Shown piece by piece: positions 55,860-64,000 of a DNA stretch of 64,000 nt. Made by a program: the position numbers and the translations under genes. The stretch covers positions 16,884,159 to 16,948,158 of the forward strand of contig OX393580.1 in assembly GCA_947652605.1 (NCBI GenBank), given 5' to 3'. This stretch comes from Elmis aenea. Taxonomy: Eukaryota; Arthropoda; Insecta; Coleoptera; Elmidae. The number at the start of each line of letters is the position of its first letter. Positions within the stretch are counted from its first letter, which is position 1. The notes under the pieces are model-generated. The model saw only the letters and a program-made list of their open reading frames with translations. It was not told where the DNA came from and ran no database searches.

Positions 55860-56772
55860 CAGGGGTTCCCAAATAAGGCCCGCGGGACAAATGCGGCCCG
55901 CGGACCATAAAAATACGGCCCGCGTGATTTCAAGCCATCCGCCATCTTGAAATCATACCAGGTAGTTTTCTTTTTACAAAAGAAAAATTATACAGGGTGT
56001 GTAAAAATTTGCGGAAGCGCTACACGTGGCGATGTTCTTCGTAAATTTCCAAGTCAAAAATCTTAATACGAAAATGTTATACCATACTTCCTATGGCCTC
56101 AGGAACCATTAAAAGAAAAAAAAAATTGGCAACATTGCATACATTGATTTGCGTTTGGACATTTTTTTATCAGCAATTTTTACTTAGGTATTTACAATTT
56201 TTGTTCGAACTGAAAGCCTTCAGTTCATAAACATAGCTGCAAACTTTTAGGTATCGTCTAACACAAACTAGAAATAATTGCGAGAAAAACAGAGATGACA
56301 GTTAATGAAAATGTTGCCATATGTACCTATTACTGTCATTAAAATCAGTGATTTACATATTTTCAACACCAATTTTTGAAAGGAAGAACACAATATCTAG
56401 GAAAAAATACTATTCGAAATCTATTTTTATTCCAAATTGCAGCTTTTTCATTTGCAAGTATTAAATAATAACGCTTATTAAAGGACTAAACGTTAAAATT
56501 TTGAGGACCTCTTGCAGACACAGCAAGCATGGTACAACATTTTCGTATTAAGATTTTCGACTTAGAATTTTACGAAGAACATCGCCCCGTGTAGCCCTTC
56601 CACCAATTTTCACACACCCTGTATATACCTACTACCTTCATATTTTGACATTTCGAGATTTTGTCAGTTCTCCACGAACCAAGGTCTTAAAAACACTTCT
56701 TTTTTTTTTGACCCGCCAAATATTTTGGAGTCCACAATTTGTCCCGCCTGGTCAAAACTTTGAGAACCCCTG
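55860..56772. mobile_element. hAT MITE with 8-bp target duplication
   Basis: TTATAGAG at 55852-55859 and 56773-56780 flanks ends caggggttcccaaataaggc and aaaactttgagaacccctg. Subterminal 'cggcccgcg' repeats follow on the left. A complete palindromic element (55992-56622) is nested inside. No transposase. Confidence 0.9.
55992..56622. mobile_element. Palindromic element nested in the hAT
   Basis: Ends acagggtgtgtaaaaatttg and aattttcacacaccctgt pair; inner 'gtggcgatgttcttcgtaaa' pairs with 'tttacgaagaacatcgcccc'. Centre near 56300 has no convincing coding. Confidence 0.85.
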
Positions 56773-57192
56773 TTATAGAGTTTATAATTCTTAGTAATAT
56801 GCTGTTTGTCTTAACTATATGAAATTTAAAATTACAAAATTATTTCCAAAATTTATTTTTTTGTTTAAATTTTTAGTGTCTTATAGACTTTATTTTTTTT
56901 AGTAAAATTCTATTTGTCTTAACTATCTTGAAATTTAAAATTACGAAACTAATTCAAAAATTCAAAATTTTTAATTTTTAATTTTGTTTTCGAAAACGGC
57001 TCCAACAATAAAACTATTTCCATAAATCAAAAGTTTGATTTTTTTTTTTCGAAAACTGCTCCAACAATTTTTTTTTAAATTTTATATGTTGTAAAGTTTT
57101 TTTTTTATTAGTAAAATGCCGTTTGTCTCAACTTTCTTGATTTTCCGTGAAAAAAGTTATGATTTAATTAAAAAAATCAAAATATTTCTTCA

Positions 57193-57580
57193 TCTATATA
57201 TATAAAAGAGCTTGTTTGTTTGTGTGTTTGTTTGTGTGTTTGTTCGCTATACAATCCTAGGTCCGTTGACCGATCGGGACCAAATTTTGCACAGTTACTA
57301 TTTAGGACCAGACGGATCAAACTCCGTATAAATAACGGCCGGAAATGCCCGGGAACGACCGGAAACGCCCGCCGGGTGCGAGCGCGGAGCGCGAGTAGTC
57401 TGACCAAATTTTGCACAGTTACTATGTAGGACCCAACGGATCAAACGCCGTATAAATAACGGCCGGAAATGCCCGGGAACGACCGGAAACGTCCGCCGGG
57501 TGCGAGCGCGGAGCGCGAGTAGTCTGCGATTGATAAAAGAGAATTGTTATCACCCGTGCAACGCCGGGTAAATCGCCTAG
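57193..57580 (+). mobile_element. Short non-autonomous Helitron
   Basis: It starts TCTATATATATAAAAGAG after an A and ends CTAG before a T, i.e. insertion between A and T. A 3' hairpin (cccgtgcaacgccggg) precedes the CTAG by 13 bases. Inside, a GC-rich segment of about 125 bp (gaccaaattttgcacagtta... gagcgcgagtagtctg) is tandemly duplicated (about 57278-57402, 57403-57525). These are the hallmarks of rolling-circle Helitrons. No Rep/helicase. Confidence 0.88.
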
Positions 57581-58506
57581 TTATGTTATAAACACACGCA
57601 TGAAATGTCATTTTGACAGACGTCATTTACAAAAATGAGGTTAGTTAGAACGCCATTTTAAACTTTTTACGCCCACAAATACAAAAATACATACGTTAAT
57701 ACACACAATATAATATTGCGAAAGTCATTTGGTGGCCACACCAGTTTATTTTAACTAAAGATATAGACTTAAAACTTTATACATGCGTTTTTTACGTATT
57801 GAATAGAAGTTATTTACACCCATTTTGATAGTTTTTAAATTTTGCAATTCAAATCAAACGTATCGACAAATTTGGCACTTCTTTTAAATTATTTCACAGT
57901 AGAGGTGCCTTAAGCTTCGAAAGTTCACAGACCACAGCTGAAAAACCTCTCCCTTTTTGACGAATTGCTTTCTAAACCCCAAAAGAAAATTGTACCAATC
58001 AATCTCTCACGTCGTATCTAAACCTCGCAATTAATTATGATACACCTAATTACACTAATTACAATTATTCACACAAACATTCCCTATAAATTAACCACCC
58101 GCCGGGGAAGTGCGCTTTTTAAGTTGTTTTTCCATTTATAACTGCATTAAATCACAGTTGCACTACATATTTCAGTTTAGAGCGATATTTGTATTTGCAA
58201 CGCGAGTTAAAAGCATAAATTATTAATTATCTGCATCGAAATCTGGCGCAAATGGTTTTAATTAATCTTTAGCATCATGGAGTGCAATTTACACGCTCCA
58301 GTTTTCGGCCCATGAACAAGGAATAACGTTCAGATTCTACACATGAACAGTCAAAAACTTTAAATAGTTCAAGTAATTAGATGAAGTTAATAAGAAATTT
58401 TTGTACGTCAATGTTGCTGGGTAGATCAGAGCTTGTTTATTTTTAAAAGTACCACTAACTTTTATTTCTTTATGCTCTTAAGTACTTAAAGGTGCAAATA
58501 TACTTA
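57581..58506. other. No recognised feature
   Basis: AT-rich; no coding or paired repeats that I can assign. Confidence 0.4.
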
Positions 58507-58514
58507 ATTAAGAA

Positions 58515-59689
58515 CAGGGATGGAATAACGTTTTAAATCGTTACGTTATTGTATAACGTTATTTATTATTTGTTTTCGTTACATAACGTTATAAATAACG
58601 TTAAAAAATGAATTGTTATGTTATATAACGTTATATAACGTTACATAAATTATGATACACAGGGTGTTTCTTAAATAATAAATAAAAAAATTCGGAAGGT
58701 GATTCCTTATTGAAAATAAAATGGGGTCTTTTATATAACAATTTTTTCTTAGACGTCTCCTTTCGGAGTTACACCTCCCTAAAGGGGAGCGATAAAATTA
58801 AGTTTTTATTTTATTTCTCAAATTTAGATAAATATAGGAAAATGATATTTGGTTGATGTTTTATACTTATTAAAAGGTTTCCCATAGTATTACTTTCAAT
58901 CATCTTCCACCTTCATAGGGGGCTGATAAGTGCGACCCCTGTTGGTTTTTTAATCAGAACTTTTTGGTGAGTTGAACGAGAACAGTTAAAGAATAAAAAA
59001 AACTTCTAAATAAATCAAGTTTTTAAAGAAAATTTAAAGTTGCTAGATTTCAACCCACTAAAAAGTTTTGATAAAAGAACCAACAGGGGTCGCACTTTTC
59101 AGCCCCCTGTGAAGGTGGGAGATGATTAAAAATATTACTATGGGAAACCTTTTTATAAGTATAAATCTCCCACATTTATCGAAATTTGGGAAACAAAATA
59201 CAAACCCAATTTTACCGATCCCCTTTAGGGGGGTGTAACTCCGAAAGGAGACCCTAAAGAAAAAAAAATATAAAAGACCCCTCTTAATTTTCGATTAAGT
59301 ATCACCTCCCGAATCGCATTATTTAAGAAACATGCTGTATAAAAATAATTTTTATTTGTAACTCTGAAATTATTTTTGGGGTCTGTAAATGTAAATTTAA
59401 AAAATAGTACCTACAAAATTTAAATTACGTTGAGGTTGAGATATTTTATTTTAATTTTAATTTCTAAAATACAAACAAAATATTATATCTTCTGAAAATA
59501 AAAAGTTCGCCATATAAAAATTTAATTTATAGAGAATAACGATACAAAATAACTTTTAACGAAACGTTATCGGTTATTATAACGTTATATAACGTTATAA
59601 AAATATCGTTACGTTATTGTATAAAAAATTATAGTTGAATCGTTATTATAACGTTATCGGGTATCGTTACGTTACGTTTTCCATCCCTG
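58515..59689. mobile_element. hAT MITE with perfect 8-bp target duplication
   Basis: ATTAAGAA flanks both sides (58507-58514, 59690-59697). Ends cagggatggaataacg and cgttttccatccctg are inverted, followed inward by many TAACGTTATATAACGTTA-type palindromic repeats. A complete palindromic element (58659-59340) is inserted near one end. No transposase. Confidence 0.92.
58659..59340. mobile_element. Palindromic element nested in the hAT
   Basis: Ends acagggtgtttcttaaataa and ttatttaagaaacatgctgt pair; 'gtctcctttcggagttacac' pairs with 'gtgtaactccgaaaggagac'. The half copy at 21397-21760 belongs to the same family. Centre about 58990; no coding. Confidence 0.85.
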
Positions 59690-59697
59690 ATTAAGAA

Positions 59698-61610
59698 TAA
59701 ATATTTAAGTATTTGCATTTAATTTTAGATTAAAAGTTGAATTCAGGTTTGTACCAAGTTTTGGTTAGTTATTTATTGATAACGTAATTTGTCCAGTTAA
59801 AAAGTTATCAAATTCCAAGCAATTATTCCATACCAAAAAAAGGTGGCCTAATGTGTGCATAGACACTTGAAAATGTGCTAGAATAACAGCGATGCGGCCC
59901 TATAAGGAAAGTTGTTACAGACAGGAAGAAACTAGGCCGCTCTTGTTTGGTAAAAATATAGCTTCAATCGACCGCGGAAGCTTATTGCCACACTCCAACG
60001 TACTCCGTTCTCGAGAGTTTAGTGTATAAAAAAACATAAAAAACGTTCCATCGATTGCAGTGCTCAGATTATAATTGAAAATACTACTGGACGAAGTTTG
60101 CAACGACAGTGTTCATTTAAAAAACTTTGGCTAAAGACTAGCAATAAAATAAAAAACATTTGTATTATGCCAAGTAAAGACCTTCAACTAAATTTTGGTT
60201 CATTCTAAATTGCTTAAGAAAGTTTTATTTTAAAATACAAAGTTCAGGCCTTATTTTCACTAAAAACCTAAGATGGAGTTTTTTGATTAACCCAATATTT
60301 CCCAGGAGGTAAATTTGAATTCTGTTTGTTTTTCAGGAGTCCTAAAAATTCCTCCAGCGCTTAAACTACTCGCCATTTATAACAAGCTAAAATGATAACT
60401 ATCCTGTTAGGGTAATCAAAAACAGTACTATATTTCCCGCAGATACATTTCGCGTACTATCATCTAGCAAAAACTAGTAGGAAGAACAAAGCTAATAAAA
60501 TTAATGGTGTTGAAAATAAAACAAAACGTTCCTTCGTGATAAACGACGCAAGATTAGCATAGAATGCAGACGTGCAGAATGCGTTCTCGATGTACTTCAC
60601 AAAACCGAAGCCTGCACCGAAGCAGCTGTAATAGGTAAAACCGCAAAAATGAGGAGAATGCTGTAAAATTTGTGGTTTTTTGACTTTGATGAACCACAGC
60701 CTCGTTTATCTTATCAACGGAACTGCTTAAACTCAATAGCATGTAATATACATGTTAATAGGAAATTATTTGTTGCAACCACAGACTGTAACTAAATTAA
60801 TATCTAAGGTAGAATATGATGCAATACATCTATTCCTTCTTTATTTGCAAGATTTTGAAATTTATTCTAATTAGCATATGTAAGAAGTTCACTTAAACAT
60901 TCTGCAACAAAGCAAATGAAATCTTTGTTTGATTTATACTCATAAAATCTCAACACCTACAACAATGGAAAATACTTTAAGGCTTGCAAAATTGAAAACA
61001 TTTAAAACTCGCTTTTATGCGGGCTGTGGGCATTAAAAATTTGACGTTTATAATCACCAACAAATTGTTTTCTTGATAGGGCGCCCTGACAAATATGTTT
61101 TCAATCACTCTTCAAACTAATTGTAACATAAAAAAAGAACGCTTTTAAACTCTAGTGTAATTACCATGAAAGCCCACTTACCCAAAGGCGCCCTTAACTT
61201 ATAATTATCAGTACTTTTTCAAGTTTAAAGTACTTGTGAAAGAGTATGCAGTCGGGAAACTATCCTAATAGGTAATAAGAAGCGTTTAATTACAAGAAGA
61301 GTTTAATATCTCTCAACGCAATTGCTTTAATAAAATTTTAATTGCTCCGCTTCGCTTAGATCCAAACTAAAGATGCTTTTTGGACTGTACTATACTATTA
61401 AAGTAATTTGCTTTAATCGTCCAAGCACTTGGTCAAAAATTTATGCATCAAAGGGACGTTTTAATAACATTTAACGTTAAGTAGGACGTTTTATAACTGC
61501 AATATCGTCCACTTTCATAGCTATTACGAGACAACGAAATTGCTTTTAATATATCGACAAGAACTTACTTAAAACTCGAATGCCCTTGTAGGCTTGAAAA
61601 TAATAGTAAT
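59698..61610. other. No recognised feature
   Basis: AT-rich DNA, short open frames without motifs. A minus-strand 'TTTGG|gtaagtggg' donor-like site lies near 61185 without other exon support. Confidence 0.4.
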
Positions 61611-61881
61611 ATAAGAAGCAGGGTGGATAAAAATCATGATTTATTTTAAATCAAAAAAATCGATTTATTTGATTTAAATCAGATTTTTTTGATTTAAATC
61701 AAATGTACCATATTATCGAATTTAGTGACATATTCACATGCTATTTCTGTTTTGTGCTAATATATTTAATAACCAATATATTTAATTCATTGGTGAATTT
61801 TTGTCAAAATGAAAAATTAAATATAATGATTAAGAATTTTGAAAAAATCAGTGCTAAATGGTGATGTTTAATTAATTATAT

Positions 61882-62600
61882 ACAGGGTGAGTCATTAGTG
61901 CGGGATCGGTCGATTGTGGCTAAACAACACAATAAAAATATTTTCAAATATACAGGGTGAGTCACCTTTCTGGAACTAATAGTAACTTTTATATTTCAAA
62001 TACAACACCCAATTTTTTATTTAATATTTTTGACCGCCTTAATTTTAGCTTTGCATCAATATAAAATACTACAGGTTTTTATACGGCGTTGTAAAAAAAA
62101 ATAATTTTCTAATTTATTCAAGGTTTTAAGTCTTTATTTAAAAAATTCTCCTGAAGTTATTTTGAAGTACAGAGTTATAATTCGGTATGGACATGCAGAA
62201 AAAATTTCTTTGTTCGCTCGATATTGAAAATTTGAATCACACATATAGGGGTGTTTATAAATAAGTGGCAACTTCCATGATTTTCAAAAGCTCGTAATTC
62301 GATTTTTTCAAATGCAAACCCCTGTTTTTTTTATGTCAACAAATTCGTCTTTAAAAGAGCTACATATTTTGTTAAGTATGTCCTATAGCCAAAACTCATA
62401 CTTTTCGAGATATTCGACATTTTTCTTCAATTCGTTATTCAAGCTATAGAGTGCCGTGGAAATTGAAAAAACTGACTGTTCACTTCGCTAACGTCAAAAA
62501 CTTGTCATTTATTTTTTGAATTATTGCATTTCCACAATGAATATTACTTTACAAGAGCAAATTGATATGGTTTATTCACTATTTCGTGTATTTAATTACT
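61882..62600. mobile_element. Half copy of the 27801-29638 nested element
   Basis: acagggtgagtcattagtgc (61882), acagggtgagtcacctttct (61952) and aggggtgtttataaataagt (about 62248) occur in the same order as in the left arm at 27.8-28.3 kb. The right arm is absent. It ends in a transposase start (62537). Confidence 0.85.
62537..62587 (+). pseudogene. Start of helix-turn-helix transposase relic
   Basis: ATG at 62537 opens MNITLQEQIDMVYSLFR, the same start as the relic at 28834-28935 but with the initiator codon kept. The frame then degenerates. It shows that the relic is the true N-terminus of the element's protein. Confidence 0.6.
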
Positions 62601-62743
62601 AATAGTAATACAATTTTGTGTTACATATTTTGTTGTACTAATGTAATATGTAATGAGTGATTTAAATTGATATTTTTTTTTAAATCACTTGATTTAAATC
62701 ATGATTTAAATCGTGATTTAAATCTGCTCAACCCTAAAAGAAG

Positions 62744-63814
62744 TAGGTAAGTAGATAAATAACAAGAAAAACGCCCTGTGAAGCAACGTTAAAACTGAAG
62801 CGTCTCTCACAGACACAATAATATAGGTGTATTTAGTGGAAAAATGTACAGAAACGTTAGAGAATAGTGCCTTTTCGGTGAATTAAAAGCGAAAATGTAG
62901 TAAAATTGTAACAAGCCGGCAATAAAACTGCTATTAAGTGTACGTTTGTTTTTTAAACACGTCACAGGAGCCGTTTTTTAATACCTTGATGGCCGTTAAA
63001 ACTTTCAAGCCCCCTTTACCATTACACCGCGTTTTTAAAATACGAACAAACGTGTAAAACAAAACAGAAAATAATGTCGTGCAAAAACTGCAAATTCCAA
63101 TTTGCAGTCCATTGTATCTGAGTCTAAAAGCGCTGTGCTATGGGAAAAAGTCGCAGAATTTAAACAACAATAACAACAAAGAAGCGTTAACTTTTGATTT
63201 GCATTTTTTGCGCCGTGCCTGTGTTGACAAAGCGAGCAAATAAAGTCGGTTCTTCGGCAGTGATTATGAACTTTTCAAGTAAACATGCTTATGGTAATGT
63301 ATTCGGTTCAGAACCAACACTCGATTCCTGCTGTGATGTGTTGAAAGTTTGTCGTTGTTGGACGACGCTAAGGGGATTCTTGAAATTCTCTCTGAAATGT
63401 TTCTTTGGAGTATTTTTATTCTAAACAATGCGCCTTCTTGATTAAAATTTATGCGCTGAGACTGCTCCTAAACTCAGTTTGTTGCAATTTCAGTCATAAC
63501 GACTCCATTCAAGGCATAAAAATTTAATCAAGTACAGTCTGATATTTTAAATTCCAACATGATTTAATAATTCATAAACGAAAAAGAAGCAACATGCTGT
63601 AAATATTCCTCCATTGAAATATATGTTCAAGACAGAACATCCTTGCTAAATTATATGAAATATTGTCATCTAATACAACAAATTTGATGTTGTAAACAAA
63701 ACTTCACACCGAATACTAAAATATCTAAAGTTCTCAATAGATTTTTATCTTTAAGACGATAGAAAAATTCAGGGCTTTGATTGAGTTCGTATGTCTTAAC
63801 CTTAACAAATATTT
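62744..63814. other. No recognised feature
   Basis: A 76-codon open frame (63194-63424, plus) has no motif that I know. The rest is AT-rich. Confidence 0.4.
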
Positions 63815-64000
63815 AATATTCTTCTTCTTAATCGGTTCCTCTGGTACCTTTCGGTGTCGAGCGAGGTATGCTTTTCTATTTCTGTGTTATGTTTCTTCAC
63901 TCCTGCCTATCGCTGGCTAATTGTGGCACATCTCTCCAGCTGACTCCTTTTTCTTCTAGTCTCTGCCTCACTTCTTTTTCCCTCCATCTTCATTTTCCAT
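63815..64000 (-). pseudogene. LINE reverse-transcriptase 3' end, runs off the window
   Basis: The minus strand reads WREKEVRQRLEEKGVSW, then RDVPQLASDRQE, a stop where the family has W, then RNITQK. This is the post-RT tail seen as 'RWLE..EEDL..W..A..L..DR..WR' in RTE-like and related LINEs (compare WTEAAKNRKKWRE at the 48221 copy). The stops show decay. The upstream part lies beyond position 64000. Confidence 0.65.

Larger units (their letters stand above)
55499..57180. repeat. Satellite of about 120-150-bp units, split by a hAT
   Basis: An orphan end acagggtgtttaagttgaaa (55499) leads into units with 'aacggctccaacaatg', 'tttataattcttagtaa' and 'tgtcttaactatctgaaatt'. Copies lie at about 55600, 55735, 56780, 56890 and 57040. 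A hAT (55860-56772) interrupts the array. Possibly an expanded inner repeat of a palindromic element. Confidence 0.75.
61619..62735. mobile_element. hAT-like MITE rich in ATTTAAATCA repeats
   Basis: Ends cagggtggataaaaatcatg and atttaaatctgctcaaccct are inverted, with 'gatttaaatcatgatttaaa' runs inside both. Flanks ATAAGAAG (61611-61618) and AAAAGAAG (62736-62743) agree at 7 of 8 positions, so an 8-bp duplication is likely, with the last G of the right end lost. A half palindromic element is nested inside. Confidence 0.75.

Noticed and set aside
57177..57429. Arginine-rich open frames on both strands
   Set aside because: They fall in the GC-rich duplicated core of the Helitron and have no protein family support.

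Overview
The window is AT-rich, intron- or intergene-like DNA from an insect. The basis is the mix of mobile families: Jockey and RTE-type LINEs, a mariner, hAT and piggyBac MITEs, a Helitron, an insect-type Crypton recombinase and many 'ACAGGGTG' palindromic repeats. A beetle or another repeat-rich order would fit, but the order cannot be fixed from sequence alone. I see no bacterial genes, rRNA, tRNA or CRISPR.

Only one piece looks like a conserved host gene. It is a 112-nt exon on the minus strand (3827-3938) with textbook splice sites, coding half of a C1 zinc finger most like that of tensins as far as I can tell. Much of the rest may be intron or flank of that gene, which would make it a graveyard of nested insertions.

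Layout. 1-3.2 kb: a broken Jockey LINE cut by a tandem array. 3.8-3.9 kb: the C1 exon. 4.3-7.4 kb: a composite hAT with a perfect 8-bp target duplication, holding an RTE relic. 8.1-9.6 kb: a palindrome with a transposase helix-turn-helix relic at its centre. 10-11.5 kb: a satellite. 12.5-23.5 kb: MITEs and palindromes. 23.5-26.9 kb: a decayed hAT stuffed with a TA-flanked element and a TTAA-flanked piggyBac-type element. 27.8-29.6 kb: three nested palindromes with another helix-turn-helix relic. 32.2-34.2 kb: a Crypton-type tyrosine recombinase gene with a 51-nt intron, with RFX X-box-like arrays nearby. 35.1-37.3 kb: a dispersed satellite with three dated insertions. 38.2-39.5 kb: a frameshifted mariner. 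40.2-46.8 kb: palindromes and a hAT. 48.2-49.7 kb: a 5'-truncated RTE-like LINE with an open reverse-transcriptase frame. 50.3-54.2 kb: two palindromes, one with a DDE transposase C-terminal relic. 55.5-62.7 kb: satellite, hATs, a Helitron and nested half-palindromes. 63.8-64 kb: a LINE 3' end.

The main unifying observation is that several of the big palindromic 'ACAGGGTG' repeats carry, at their non-palindromic centres, short pieces of one transposase type: a DUF4817-like N-terminal helix-turn-helix (8.7, 28.9, 36.0 and 62.5 kb) or its DDE C-terminus (53.3 kb). This suggests they are foldback derivatives of one DDE transposon superfamily. All family names are from memory of the families, not from a search.
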